Under the pieces are notes generated by a model. The model did not search any database. It saw only the letters and a list, made by a program, of their open reading frames with translations, and was not told the DNA's origin. Both the position numbers and the translations under genes were made by a program. Shown in pieces: positions 10,672-25,600 of a DNA stretch of 64,000 bases (position 1 is the stretch's first letter; every line of letters starts with the position of its first letter). Source of the stretch: Trichoplusia ni. Its lineage: Eukaryota > Arthropoda > Insecta > Lepidoptera > Noctuidae. The stretch is from contig NC_039482.1 of assembly GCF_003590095.1 (NCBI RefSeq), positions 7,767,657 through 7,831,656 of the forward strand, read 5' to 3'.

Positions 10672-13600
10672 ATGTCACAAGCACGCCTCACGTCTTGCAT
10701 TCCTTTGCCGTTGGAGCATAAAACCTTAGTAAATGTAATAGAAAAAGCCAAGGACTGGGCCCTGATGCACGGTGTCGGCATGAGAGACAAAAAGCACTTC
10801 AATAAAGATGTCATTCAGGTAAATGCTATTTGTTATGTATTTATTTAACCTTGTATGAACACTATGAACTAAAAGTTTTATGAACTAATTCACCTATTTA
10901 TTAAATACATATTTTGAATTATGCAACCAGATTTATTTATGTTTATTAAAATCCCGCAGACTATGGAAAAGGACCAAAATATTTTGGTCATTTTCAATTA
11001 ATTGCCAGATATCGTTTCCAACCTGAGTTTTCACCTATTTTTTTTTTTACTAAAGCCAGCTCCTGGCTGACATGTGTAAATTTACGACAAAAAAATACAT
11101 GCTAAGTAAAAGATTTATATGCTTTTCGTAACACATTATATAAATTTAAAAAATTAAGCAGTAATGTGTGCAATAATTAAAAGTAAGTATGTAACACAAT
11201 TTTATTACAAAAAGAATAAGGAGAATTTCTTTGAACACATTCTCTGTGACCTGACAACCTTAAATTAATTTTGATTCCTGGAAAACAAGTTTCTAGATAT
11301 TCTTTTATATGTGTTACTATGTTGAAAACTGGAGGTGGACTTGTATGTATGTGGTGAGGGCTGGACCATTTGAAAAAAAAAACTGTCATTACTTTGACTT
11401 AAGTTTACAATCTTCGGTAATAGAGTGGTGTTAATAATAATAGGTGTTAATGACTTTATCTTATCTTATTTAATAATCATGATCTTTTTTTATAAATAAA
11501 TAAAATTATAAAGTCATACTCGAATCTATAAACAGTAAAAGTTCCTATACACGTATTTTTCCTGACTTTTTAGTTACAAAATGTATATTATGTTGATTTT
11601 TCCTGCTTTCACCAACAAGGTCACAATTCTTTCCCATTTATTTATTTAAATGTTAAAACATTGTAGGTTGCAAAAATAGTACTGATTACCTACATATTTA
11701 AGACTATATTTACACCATGACTTGCGAATAGTTTTAAGAATGAGTAGATTTCTTATCAAAGCAGGTTTTATACTTATGTAAAGAAATTTTTATTATTATT
11801 TGATGATGTCTGTGTGTGATTACTATATCTATACATACTATCTACATACATCTATACACAATATTGTTATACATAGATATTACGAGGATATTTAAAAAAA
11901 ATGTCTCTTTTTTATTTCTTATGTCTTAAAAATATATTATATTACTAGCTTGGAATGTCCCACTGCTGGGCAAAGGCCTCCCCACTCTTCTTCCACTTGG
12001 TCTTAAAAATACTTGAAAAATTTCCTAGGTTCCCAAGGGGCCTAAAACTCTCACATGCTTCTAAAAAGGGTACTGGTTATATGTACTCAGTGTTATATTG
12101 TCTTTTTTTAGGGTAGCTTCAAATTAGGAGTAAATATTACAAGTAATGGATCTGGTCTGATACAAAGGGGGGGGGGGTCTGGGGCCTCACTATAGAACAA
12201 CAAGCCTTCATTGAGTTTGGTCTTAGTTGAAAAGTTTATTAAAACCTAAGCAAAAAAGCGAACATACCAAAACCTTGGTATTAACATATTTTTTTTATTA
12301 TATTTCACAGATAGCTCCATTTGTCTTATTGCCGTCGCCATTTCCAAGGACTGAATTTGATAAAGCTATAGAACTGCAGCCGATTTTAAATGAACTTATG
12401 CATAAGGTATGTTTTTATTGATATTTATTGGTTAGTTACTTGAAATTCACATAGAAAATATACTACAATGCTACAAATAGTAAGGCCAACGAGACGAGAT
12501 AAAGAATGTAAACACATTTTCAGGGGTTCATAACATTTTTATTTGAATAAACTACTATAAAGTTCGAATTTTGAGAAAAATTAAGGAATGAACTTGTTTA
12601 CAAAATGGCGGACCTAGCAGTTGACAACTGCCGTTCTGACTGCTTTCTTGTACAAGTGTTTATGTGATCCACGAATGCTTGTTCTGAATCTGGGTGTCTT
12701 TGTGCTTGTGAATTGTATGTTTGTGAAACCCCCGCGACACAAGGATTAAATTCCTTAGTGCGGGAGTAGCTTTTCTTTTTTTATGAATTTATTTAATTTT
12801 ATTTATTTAGGTGGCCCATGACGACTGCTTCTTAGAGCATACCCTGCAGAATGCTCTACAGGTTGACGAGTTCACAGCGAGCCTTTACGACATTTGGGTC
12901 AAGGTCCGAAACGAAGGAGTCACTCAGGTACATCTCAATATAATATATCACAACTACATAAAGCAAGTACGGGTTATACAAAATAATTTATTGAATTTTA
13001 TTCCGTTTATAATTAATTTTAGTGTTGTTATATTCTTCTGTTAGCAAAGCTCATAATATATGGTTGACTTGAACAAATTGATCGCGACAACCTTAGGTGA
13101 AGATAAACTAGCAGGCCTAGCAGCAGACATGCCATTCGGCCTAGCATCTTATGGAAACCAAGTTTAGTCTAATGTCTCGCTACCCACGCCATCAATCACT
13201 TTGTCTCTGTCAATATATGTGAGTGTACGTTCTTGTAGTTGTCCATCGTACTCATATTTGGTTGATCAATAAGTCTTCTTTTCTTCTAGTTTTGTTTTCA
13301 TCTAAGAGTCAACCTATAGAAATTTATTAATTTAAGTAGCGTTGATCGCACCAACCAGTGGCAAGAAATAAATGTTTTATTGGTTTTATGAAAATTTTAT
13401 CTCCAACAAGATAACGTTAGATTTAAATTACAAGAGATAATGGTTTTGTATTCCCGTACTTGCATTCTGTAGTTTTTTAGTTGTAAAACAAAAACACATG
13501 TTTTCGCGATTGTTTGAATGAATATTTTTATACTGTTTCCGAAGCCAGAGCTTAAATAAAACCTCACAATTACACAGGGTTACAGTCATGAAAAATAACA

Positions 13601-16600
13601 AATGACATATAAGTGACCTTCATGAATAAACACAGTTGAGAAATACCAAATACTACCTTTTTAAAGTTGGTTAAAAATATACCATTAGTTTCTATCACTT
13701 TAATTTTTATAGTAACTTTCATCAGGTAATGCATTATTAAATGGTGCAACGGTTTACTCACGCCTATTTATTTTCATCGAAACTAGTCGGGCGAACCCGA
13801 TAAATAGGCGAGTAATGAGTAAACCATTGCATCATTAAATAGTGTTACTTCGATTAGGTATGTAAATAATGTAATCAGAAACGAAAGCCCTAATGAAATG
13901 TAAATTTAAATTTTAAATGTTAATCAGTTACAATATTTACGTTTGTCTAATTAGGAAATCATATTCAAACATTAATTAAACGGGCATCTAAAGTTTGGTA
14001 TTGCGTTTGGTTGCGTCAACCACTATGATGACTAGAGAAAAATAAATGATTCATCTTAATAATCAGGTATTAAATATGTAATTTTCTGTGTGTTTTATTT
14101 CCTGTTAAGATTTGTGCAACTTATAAAAAGATTCTAAGGTAGAAACGAAGCTTGTATTCGAATTTAAGACTGATTTTGTTAAGGACCATTGTTAGAGACA
14201 TGACCTTTGTACATCAGAGGTCACGTTAACGTCCGTCTCGGATGTTGCCGTCAATATCTTAGATAATCATTACAAGAAGATAGAATTTAGAAAATCTGGC
14301 AAATGTAACAAGGTTGCCAAGGTCAGGCGGCAACCACTTCCTGTAAAGTACTTATGTTCAGTAAAATCTGGTTATGTTGGAAACCGACTATAATTGAATT
14401 TGTGGCTATTAAGGCTACGAAAAAAAGGTCTAGTAGCTCTAAACAGTATTATTTACTTATTAGCATATTATTATGATTAAAGACAGTACAACAATCGCGA
14501 AGACATGTGTTCCAATCATCGCATCATTCATAATAACATACGGTGTTTCTATCATATAAAATGTGCAATGTGGTGTAGCCAGTATCACTAGGTATGCTGC
14601 GTTCTGACATCATGCTGGAATCCCGATGCCCGCACACGGAAAACCAGTGTGCTAAACATTCACCGTACTGTTCGTGGAAGCAAGTTGAGATCAACAGCAT
14701 CGCCTCTGGGTTCGGTCATCTCGGTCCAGTGTCCAGAGAAATACAGAGGTAGAGGCGGAGCTCGTTCCACAACGACTTCATTCACACATTCCGTTCATTC
14801 TTCCGTTCACTTTTAGTTTAGCTGTCGACTGTAGAATTGAATTATTTATTTGAACCCATTTTCCTGAAGTCTTTTTTCGTAGTGTGCTTTGTTTTTTTCA
14901 TATATGTCAACATTCATTTTCAAATGTGGTTCGATGATATCACATAAAGATTAATGTAAGGTTTATTGGAGACATCTCCAGGTCTCCATTTTTGTGCAAT
15001 TACTTTACTGCTTTCGTATGATTCATTACGACATTTATATTTACAATATAATTAATTCACGTGTTGTTTCTTGACGTTTGAAGCCTAATTTAAAATACTG
15101 AACTGGCTTTTAGAAAATGGGATTAAGCTCTGTAAATATTTATGTAAAATTAAGAATGTAATCGAATATTTATTTATTTATATGCTTTTTATTTAAACAT
15201 ATAAGCTTCTTGCCTGAATTAGGTTTAATAATTCGTTACGATTTATAGTTATTGAAACACACTGAAATCGTAATTACCACCAAAATGCATATTATGAACA
15301 AATTCAATAGCAATTTTCCCAACAAATGCAGTTGGGAAAATTTCGGGTTAGATTGTTTCATAGATACCACAGATAACTTAAAAAATAAACTGATTTCATA
15401 AAAAAAACGAACTTTTAGCCCCTAATATGATATTTTATAGTGGGATATCCATAAATCCATAGCTAAATGAAAGCTAAATATCTCACGCATATAGTACAGA
15501 GTCCTTTTCACTCCCCCAATGTCAAAAATTCAGCTTTAGAGCACATAGTATAGTGCTAGGGACTACTACCTCTCAAAGTAAAGTTGCAATTGAGGAAGCG
15601 AGAAAGCGCGCTGCAGGCCGTAGAGCGGCATCTCTCTTATACAAATGCAATTGTTTCACCATAAGAGACTACGATAGACAACCTCAAATTAAAGTGACTC
15701 TTATTGTAAAATTACGATAGAACTCTTTATTGAATGTGTGAATGAGGTAACGAACGTTTCTGCTGAATGTGATTATAACGGGCGATTCGTTCAGTTGTGC
15801 TTGTTACTCTTTAATATATGATTTACTAGAAATTGATAATTGTAAAAGAAAACAATCTATACTTACGTAACAGTTATTATTATTGGGTTGGTACACGAAG
15901 GGCAAAGGCAGAAACTTGGTGGGTTTTTGACACTAAAAATGCGACACTCCCTTCAGCTCAACTCGAAGTGGGAGGAGTTATTTGTAGATCCGAGGCAGAA
16001 AGGTTGACTGTAATAAAGTATATTTTACATCCGATTTTAAATCATCCTTTCAAATAGGTGTCAGAGAAGTTCTGTTAATAGGCTGACTAAACTTTACGTT
16101 TGCCTTTATATATTTTATCTGTACTGTCCCACTACTGAACAAAATTCTGCCTCTAATTCATTCAATATTAATACGTTATCTACTTTTCTCCTCTCTCGTT
16201 ACCTACTCTTTCTACTTAAAAGTGCACGGTGCTTCTTGTCTGTTGTTTTTTTTTTCGACTTAACAATTTCTAGTAAAATATTTTTTTGTGACTAATAAAC
16301 TAACAATTTTGAAGTCTGTGTAGGCTTAAAAGGAATTCTGTACGAAACTCTATAGTCTAAATATTTGTGTTATGAACTAAAAACTGTGTAAATTTTATGT
16401 AATTTTCAAGTGAGTGAGTACAGAAATCTAATAACTAGATTTTGATTTTTTGTTGTGTCGACTAGTTCCATTAACAATGTGCTAATCTAGAACCTTTTTC
16501 TTGTTATTACATGATTATAGCAACCCTGAACGATCTGATATTTGATGTTGCCAGTCTAAAAAAATAATTTCCCTCAAATGTTTGCTTTAATGTTGGTGTT

Positions 16601-19600
16601 GCTATAATAAAAATAACTCATTATAATATTAATTAGTTTTAAATAATTTTGTATTATAATAGCATGTTGTATTGTAAAATGGGACAACTGAACGCGTTGC
16701 CCGATTAGAGACAAACAATGCATTGCGAGCTTCTTGTTTCAAATATTATGTAAAAATAAATGAAATGGGTATCGATTGTGTACAGAATAAAAAAAAATGC
16801 CCATTATCTACTGATAAATATCAATATTTCATTGTTTTTTATTTAAATTTGGGAAAGGGTTAAGCAGAATTGTAAAAGATGCAGGCTTTTAGGTTATAGC
16901 GGTTGGTAATACAAACGACTGTCATATGAACTCTCAGCATTGAATATCCAGGAACAATATCAGATTTACACGAAATCTCGACTTTTTAACACAATTAAAT
17001 GTAATCAGTTGTTATTAGAGCCCACAAAAATACTTGTACACAGAAACTCCACATCCACACTTACTCAACTTCAATATTATAAACAGCTTAAAATATATAT
17101 AATTATGTTTAATGATTTTCGTTGCTGACCGTACCTTTTCCGCGAATTTCTTTGTTACATTCTTAACCGGACTTTAAGATTATTCGAATAGAGTGTAAAA
17201 TTGACTTTGAGAACTCGCGAGCATTTTCCTAGAATTGAATTTTATAGTGTTGTTCTTAAAGTATGTTTTCGTGTGTCTTAAAGAAATTCGCCTCGTCATT
17301 TGACATTCGCTTGGTTGTCAACCAGAGATAGCTAGTACACCTGCTGCATCGTAGTGCATTGCTTGTTATCTCACCTTAGCACGCATTTAGCCCAGCGTAT
17401 TGTTCAAAAGACGGTTATTTGCGTAAAAATCTGCGTTCTCGACTAATCAATGTAATTTTAATTATGTTTACTGCACCCTGTTCTCAAGAGAACGAAGAAC
17501 AGTAATTAAAATTTCGGTTTTAAATCATTAAAATAACTTGATTTTAGATAAAACTTACGTAGGTATTTTTTGCCCCATAAAAATAGAAGTAGGCAATTTA
17601 GTGGTGAAGTCCTGAAAGTATTTTTTCTAAGCGTGTCGATCTATGGCATTGAAAAAATAAGTACGTGGTCTTCTTTGTAGTTTGCCATAATCTAAGATTC
17701 TAGCAACAAACATAATCCATTTAAAATCGGTAGCGCTTTAACGCTTTTATTGGAAAAAAGTAGTATGAAGGAAATATATTAAGGCACCGCAACGAAACTT
17801 GTGATTTCAGCTACATCCGGCTCAAACGAGTTTCTATCTAGACGACTGACTCATCTACGTAGCAAAGCTCCTCAGGTCACAGACACCCTTGTTTACCCCC
17901 CTTTTAGACAGACATTCGATTATCCGGATGTAAACCCTTTAGACTAGTTGAGCACGAATGTCAATGTTTCTCGCTAAGGCCTCAACAATCGATACTGTTT
18001 AGAAAACAAAAATGGCGGAAGCAAAGTCGAAATATTGTCATCATTTTGATCGTGTAATGTTTTCATTCCAAATCGGGTTCGTGTCTCTATCCAAGTTACA
18101 GTTTTACGAAAAAATCTCAATACTGATTTTATCAGAAAAAGGAATAAAATACTCTATTTAAAAGGCCTACCATACAAACATGTATTTTTGCCGTTTTTAT
18201 AAACAAAGGGGCAACGAAACTTCGCGCGCGTGTCGAACTGGGCGAGTTACTTCTAGAATCTGCTTATTTGGTTCAGAAACCCGGACGTTATTCAATAGTT
18301 ATAAGACAATAGGTATAACACAGGAAAACTACTGGGGAAAAGCAATAGAATACGTTCCAATAAATTACTAATATAAATGTTAACATTCCTGGTTTGTCAT
18401 AACATGGTTTCAATTCATTAAAAACAATGAGTGCCATTATGTGCTAGTAAATCCATTCATCATTATACTAAATGAACCTCGTGTAGTCATGTCATTGTGC
18501 TCGTCTTATCGTCAAGAACATGATATATTAATGTAATATACAGACAATTATTCGTCACCAAGTAACGTCTATCGTCAATCTATAGGTGCCCCGTAAACGT
18601 GCAATCTCAATCGCGATCCGCAATCTAAAATTATGATCTTTAACGCTAAAACAGATTTACTGACAATATTTTTACTACGTTTGGATCGCGATCATGGATT
18701 TTGATCATATTTAGAATTGAAGTTTGCAAGGCATTACACACATTTTTGTAATAAGCTTCCTCTGAAAAAGTAATACACTAAGGGCCAGGCACTGGTAAGG
18801 GCTAATAGATAAATTCTTATCCGAAGATAAAAAAAATGGATGCGCTGATCACAGTTGTCTGATGATTAGCGTATTTGGTGATTTATTATTTTATGCGGTA
18901 GTGGTATTTAAAAATATGGCCTGTTGTTGATAAGAGTACATATGCATAACAAATGCACAGATAGTGATGGAACTTTGGTAGAGTTCCGAGTTAATGAGGG
19001 TTTCTGAAGAACTTATTGAGTTACTTATGTTTTTCTTAGGAATTGCAATAATAGGTATGGCTACGTCATCAATAGGTTTAACTGCAACAGTCCCTTTTTA
19101 TGACCACAAACGGCCGCATAAAAGTTTTTTCCCGTATTTCATATAAGTGAAGAATACCAGGATATTTTAAAGGAAACGTGTGCATTGAAATTATGAAAAT
19201 ATTTCCATCCATCAAATGTGGGGATTACCGGGCAGCATGCGTCATTTAAGGGTTACAAATCGCGAACAAAAATTACCTTATACCTTGGGAATAACGTCTG
19301 CATTCATCGTTACCAGAAGGAGGAAAATGGAAATGGTTAGGAAAGTTCAGAAGTCGGAAGACTCATATAAGGTAGGAAAATAGTCCACCTCTGACGTATT
19401 ACAATGACAAATCTGGAAGAGTGGCACTGCTTTACACCGTGTACTACGCTATCATTCTGCCACATAGGGTTTATGCTACTATTTTTTGACAGATTATACA
19501 CCGTGATTTTTTAGTTAAAAAGCAGCTCAGTTCATGTATCCAATGACTAGAACACTTTCACGATAAAAAAATAGGTATTTATGAGATTTGAATAAAGTTA

Positions 19601-22600
19601 AAATGCAATTTTTATTCAATATTATGATGCGATTCGTAGTTTTAGAAACACGGCTCTGTTGCGAGCGCGGTCCGAGCCTTGTAACAATGGCGCGGGCGGT
19701 TTTTATAATCTTTAACAGGATGTTACAGATTTCTCATGTTTTATTTTTCTTCGTTAATATTATCTTAGTTGATGATAAAAACAAAATCGCGCCTAGGGGT
19801 ATTTTATGTCGGATACATGAACTGGGTTACTTTTGTAAGACGATTAAAAAATCACCGTGTATATCTTTCCTTTAAAATATTACTTTGGAAAAAAAAAACA
19901 ATACCAAGCGGTTTGCTTTGCAAGAAGTTAAAGAAAAAAATCGTCCCAATAGCGGTGTTAAAACATTGACCTAAAATACTAGTAAGAAGTGGCTCCCTCA
20001 TTTTTTATCATAGCTACATAGAAAATTGGTTCATTGATTAAAGTAACAAACCACAAAGCTCTTTTTGTTCCAACTTGCTTCATGTAACCCAGTTGAGTAA
20101 AGATTTTTTGTTGATAAATATGTAATACGGCCAATTTTAGTCGTATTGATCAATGCTTTTCAAAACATTTATTCGTCCATGTCGATTGCACAGGGCCGAG
20201 ACTGTTATCTGAATATTGCATTAATTTGAAGTAATTTTTGTTAGAGAAATGCATATTGGTCAGAAACGTAAAGTTTATCTCAAGGTGCTATAATATCGAC
20301 TATTATTACTAGCCTATCCCGCAGGGTTATTTTACACTCACTTTTCTTGTTTCTTCGTTTGTCGTTCGGGTTGGATTTTTGCAACTCAATTTTGAGGCAC
20401 TTCCCGATAAGTTATCAGCCTGAATTTTTTAGGACATTTAAAAGCGTGGGTGTTTAGATGTTTTAAATCTATTAATTTAAGTCAGTTTACATAGGATTCG
20501 TGGATCACACTTCACTTTAAGAGGTGTTTATTGGCACCCTGGTCAACTCATCTGCATCTAGATACTTCGCCTTTTCTTACCATGTCGATCCTAGGCAATA
20601 AGTACTACACTTAATTACATTAGTAAAAGCCAATTTATCGTTGATAATATTAACCATTGTTCTTTTCTAGAAAACAAATGAATACTTGTTTCTATAGCAC
20701 CTTCCTTCATTAAAATAATAGCATTCCTGAACATAATATGCGATCATTAATTTACCTATTCTATAAATGAACAAGTTGAAAGATGTGTATTCCTATCGGT
20801 TAGAACAACAATGGAATGTTTTTTTACGTAGTTAATTTTATATTAAATAGTTTATTGTAATGCTTTTTTTTTTTTTTCTCTAGCCCACTGTGTCCCACTG
20901 CTGGGCAAAGGCCTCCCCCAAATCCTTCCACGACTCTCTATTCTGGGCTATTGTATTCTATTGTAATGCTTAATATTATTATATTTTATTGCCATATTTA
21001 TTCATGTAGCTCTAAGATTTTGTAAATTTCACTGCATTTTAAAGCACCTGAGCTTATTTAGTTATAAGTATAAGCAAATATTTTAACTTTAAAGAATTGG
21101 GTTGAATAAAATGTTACTTTTACATTTTTTTTTTAAATTATGTTTAATATACAAAGTTATATGTTTAAATCACTGTGTATCGGTATGTCACATAATCACA
21201 TGACCTTTCCGAAGTTTATTTCAGTCATAATGAAACATTCTCACATAAACAAATTTCATATTCTCCATTTTACCACAACATTCTAGCAACCTAATGATGT
21301 TTGTAAATATTAGTTAGGAGGTGACGGCGTTGGCTGAAGAGAGAGAGGGACGTATAATTTATGTAATACTAAATGGATTGGACAGAATTTCACAGTGTTG
21401 CATTTTCCAGTCGTTGAGCCTCGGTCTGTTCCGGTCGGACTACCTGATGCAGTGCCCGGAGAACAATTGCATCAAGCAAGTGGAATTTAACACTGTGGCT
21501 GCGAGTTTTGGCGCCATAACGTCGTATCTGCCAACAATGTCTCGGTACCGACATCCGCTGCATGGAGCGATCAGGACACTTGGAAACTATGAACGATACC
21601 ACGATATACACGAGTTCCACTTGAGATTGTCAAAGTATCCAAGTACCTGAGCGCGCCACAGCCCAACATCTCTCATGTGGCTGCTCTGTCTCTGTTTGCA
21701 CGCTACATCTATCCCTTTCCTCGATCACCGATAGTGCTTCGTGTATTTCCGCATATTTTCGTATGGTTTAGTTGTTTGTTGCACTGTATGCTTTGCTTTC
21801 ATTGGTGGCAGTTTCAGGCATGGTTGTCAATGCTCCGTATTCTCGCTTATTTAGGGGTCTTGCGCACTGAGAGTTGGAATGCAAGAATTCTGATTGCATC
21901 AGACCGTTTTTAAGAAACAATTTGTTGGAAAACGAATTGTTTCGTAAAAGACTAGGTCTGGTGTGTCCAAGAATGTCGGATTTGGACTCTTATTGCTAAA
22001 GATCCTATAGTTAAGTCCTGTATGGTATCGCCAAACTTTTGATTTGCAGATTTGTTTGATTCGAACCCTTAAGTTCGGTAAGCAGTACTTTATTTTAGTT
22101 TAATTGTTAGTTTGCGTGCATGATGTTTTGGTTTAGCTGTAGACCGCTTTGCAGTAGCAAGTTCACTTGAGAGATGTTACCTGTCCACGCCTGCATTGTC
22201 GGTTAAATTAAGGTTCCGCTACTCAATATTTGGTACGGAACGATTTTTAAATACGGTGTTAAATTCCGCGGGATAAAATGTGTATTTCTGTCCAATCAGA
22301 TCACTGCTGGGTATGGCATAGGGTACACATCTTTCAAAAGTTATTTTTGCGCTTGTGTTACCACTCTTACACACACACATGCACAGACCATACATGTATC
22401 AGTTAATCAATGATACTTTTCTTTTCGCGCTTTTCTTTCGTCTAGTTCTTGTATTACATACGGCCATCATTCATCATCATCATTTTAGGATTGCATTTCG
22501 CTAGGAATGGCTTGCTTATGTGACGATGTTTGAAGTCTCGTGTTTCACAACACCTGAAAAGCATTACCCCCTTTCTGACACGGTCGGGGTTAATAGAAGA

Positions 22601-25600
22601 TTAAGTTAGGTAAGGGAAAATTTTGCCTTATTCGTACGTGACATAGTTCTGTTACGAGGACTTGCGATTTATGAAGGAGTAAAAATACTACACGTTTATT
22701 ATGTTATAATAAACGTGTAACTTGATGAAATTTTTATGGGACCAAATCCTATTTTACACTATTGAAGAAATGATCGACGACCGACGAATTGAGAACCTCC
22801 CCGTTTTAGAAGTGGGTTGAGAATAAAATATTATTAAAATTCGCACAATGGGCCGACTTGTAGCCTACGTGTGAAAAAGGGAGCCCATTATTAAAGTTGT
22901 AAAATAAATAAGCAGTTTGAAATTAATAAGTAAATTCGACAGCCAAAAAGAAAGACAATATCCGATTTCGGCACTGGAAATCAAACCGACTGAATTGAGA
23001 AAAACCTTTTACAAGTCGTTAGGTGTCGTACGACACAGTTTCTATTCTAGCGAGAATTTAAATTAAATACACTAATTTTGAACGTATACCTACATCAAGA
23101 ATCAAGACACAGAGCCGTGTTTTTTTCTATACAACATAGTTTTATACTTCGCGAGGCGTATTTTTTGGGTTGACGTGAGCCTTTGAAGCTCAAAAACAAC
23201 GTGGTTTTCTATTGGTTAATATTAGTATTAATTAAAAAGTTACATCAACCAAATTAACACGACGTTGTTTGAATAGTGTTGTCTTCAATTATTTTAAATT
23301 TGTCTTGAGATAATTATCGATTATCGGTTATCGACTTCGAGTATTCCTTCATGTATATTTTTAACTTCTGGTTGAATAGTTACATCCTTCTTATCATATC
23401 GTGTTCATTAAAATACACAGATCCTATGTGCTTTCGATAAATAATTGTAGTAAATATTTAAATGATTTTTAAGATTCGTTTGAAAAAACCCTGCAATTTT
23501 AGTATATTTATTATATTTTTTGGACGGATACATTATATTCGTATGCAGGAAAAAATCTCAAAACTGCGACTAGGCTTACTATGCTAAAAGTCGCAGGTGC
23601 AGTTCGTTTCACTCATCTGTGCGCGCAACGCTTTATGTAGGTGCGATCGACAGTTACTGTTTATTAATAAAACTTTTTGTGTCACAGTGACATACAAAGG
23701 AAAGCTGTATTAGCAAATATCACTGTATGCTTACAAAGGTTACCCATAGATGGCGCTGTACGCAAAGATGAATTGGCTACAACTTATCAGGCGCTTAAAA
23801 CGAGCTTAGCAAAGTCTTCATTTACGCCATCAATATACTCTTATATAATTATATATATTTCGCGTCAACATCAAAATTATATCTATAACTGTTACTGCTC
23901 TCTTTCATATCTTCATAATATGTTTATTTTAGTACTAGCTGCCTTGTGAATGTGTATTGTACTGTTAGTGGAGAGTATTCAGTAAGTTGTAACCTTGCCT
24001 GTAGTTTGTATGGACATTCTAGTTAACAACTGCTTGTAAAATGTAGTTTTTGAAGGCTTGTGCAGATGAGAACGAAAATCACACTTATTGCATTGGAATA
24101 CGATCGAAATTACTAAGAGGAATGTATTCTTGAGGCTATTGTGAATACTCATCTGCACGGCCAGAAATGAACACAGTCAATTTCGACGGTTTAAAATATA
24201 AGATAATTTATTCTATTGCTGTTTTAAAGACAAAGGTGTCTTGTTTTGGTGGTGGACGAATACTTTATGTTGATCTGAATTGACTTTGTTTCTGAAAATG
24301 TCGGCGGCGTAATTGGAAAATGTTTGTTGTGGCTGTTCGTTATAACATAATAGTGGCTGATGCAGAGAAGGGCTGATAGGAGGACACTTCATAAAGTAAT
24401 ATTTTAGTTTTGGAAGAGAAAAGCTTGCCGCAGATCGTTTAGAGGCGTCTAAACGATCTGCGGCATATCACTTTGTATTCGCCATTTAAATGTGTTAATA
24501 CTATAAAAACATTTTCCAATTGTGCGTGTAATGTATTATAGATCAGCATGACTTTGATGAATTTACTAGTCTAGAATATATAAGCAATGACTTCATACTG
24601 TGCTAGTGACGTCACTTGTCATGACTTGGCAAAAATTTTAAGACTGTTTTCTGTTTAGAAGATAGCTACTATAATATTGCAGCAGGAATGTATTAAAACC
24701 CAAGATGCATAATTACTGTTTCAAAAACGTCAGGGCAAATGTACACAAAATTTCACTGCGAGGCCTTTATTTATTCCTCTCGTTGTAGAAACAACTTTCT
24801 AGTCATGTATGTAAGGTTTAATTTTTTTTTTTTTTTTTTTAAATGCGGACAACATCACAAACATTGTTCTGAACCCAAAGTAAGTTGCCAAAGCACTTGT
24901 GTTATGGAATTCAGATACAACGAAGGTACCACAAACACCCAGACCCGAGACAATGTAGAAATGTGATTTTTTACATTGACCCGACCGGGGATCGAACCCG
25001 GGACCTCAGAGTTAGCGACACCTTGAAACCGGTGCGTACGCCACTCGACCACGGAGGTCGTCAAAATTTGCATTCAAATTGGTGACTGACGTTTTGAAAA
25101 CAGTTGTCACGGTTATTTTTGTTCGGGACTGTATCTAGGGTTTTTATACTAACTGCCAGCAAGTATAGTATTGAACACATTGTTTTCAAAAAGCGTTACA
25201 ATTTGGGACCTAACAATTGACGTCATGAGGCAGTAAATATATTCTACTGACATTCTATTTAATTTTTCCAGCTACGTGCTGAGACAGTTGGGCCATGGCG
25301 ATTTAATTAAAAATGTAAGTAAATTTTATATTAAGTTGGTCCAGAAAACATTGTTTAGCAATACAAAGGAGTCTTGGGAAAAAAATGGGTGTATGAAGAT
25401 GACAACATCTATATGTTGTCCGATTCTCAGACCTATCAAATATGTATTCAAAATTTCATAAGAATCGGTCGAGTTGTTTCGGAGGGGTTCAATTTCATAT
25501 TGACATTCCATGACACGATTGTAGTGCCTCGCTGTATATTAGATAACTATTTAAAGACATGAGAGAGGGACATTAGTATAGTCCATGCAATTTACAACTA

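Larger units (their letters stand above)
12928..21410 (+). other. intron 3 of glutathione synthetase, repeat-rich
   Basis: An 8.5-kb intron. It holds a family A MITE at about 13722-13850, a family C palindrome at about 15588, a family B repeat at about 15889 and a LINE stub at 20865. The rest is AT-rich sequence without recognisable frames; the frames at 16940, 18180 and 19588 have no domain and no splice-phase support. Confidence 0.7.
21545..25271 (+). other. intron 4 of glutathione synthetase
   Basis: It holds two perfect hairpins (22689 and 24427), a full SINE (24822-25062) and a short sequence with CGCTTTATGTAGGTGCGA at about 23627 that is also found inside the mariner-type element at 3809. 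The frame running past the exon 4 donor (to 21650) is read-through into the intron, not an exon. Confidence 0.7.

Noticed and set aside
15833..16057. 74-aa frame in glutathione synthetase intron 3
   Set aside because: Non-ATG start, and the body is a family B repeat also present in reverse at 47468.
21545..21650. Continuation of the glutathione synthetase exon 4 frame to a stop at 21650
   Set aside because: It passes a GT donor at 21545. Splicing there joins CG to C at 25272 to restore Arg and the conserved YVLRQLGHGD block, while the read-through sequence has no family match.
24970..25062. Possible tRNA gene because of good box A and box B
   Set aside because: No closing acceptor stem, attached SINE body and poly(A), and a second copy at 56171.
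24855..25085. Overlapping frames on both strands at 24855-25085 and 56048-56347
   Set aside because: They lie inside SINE copies; the similar peptides reflect the repeat, not a gene family.
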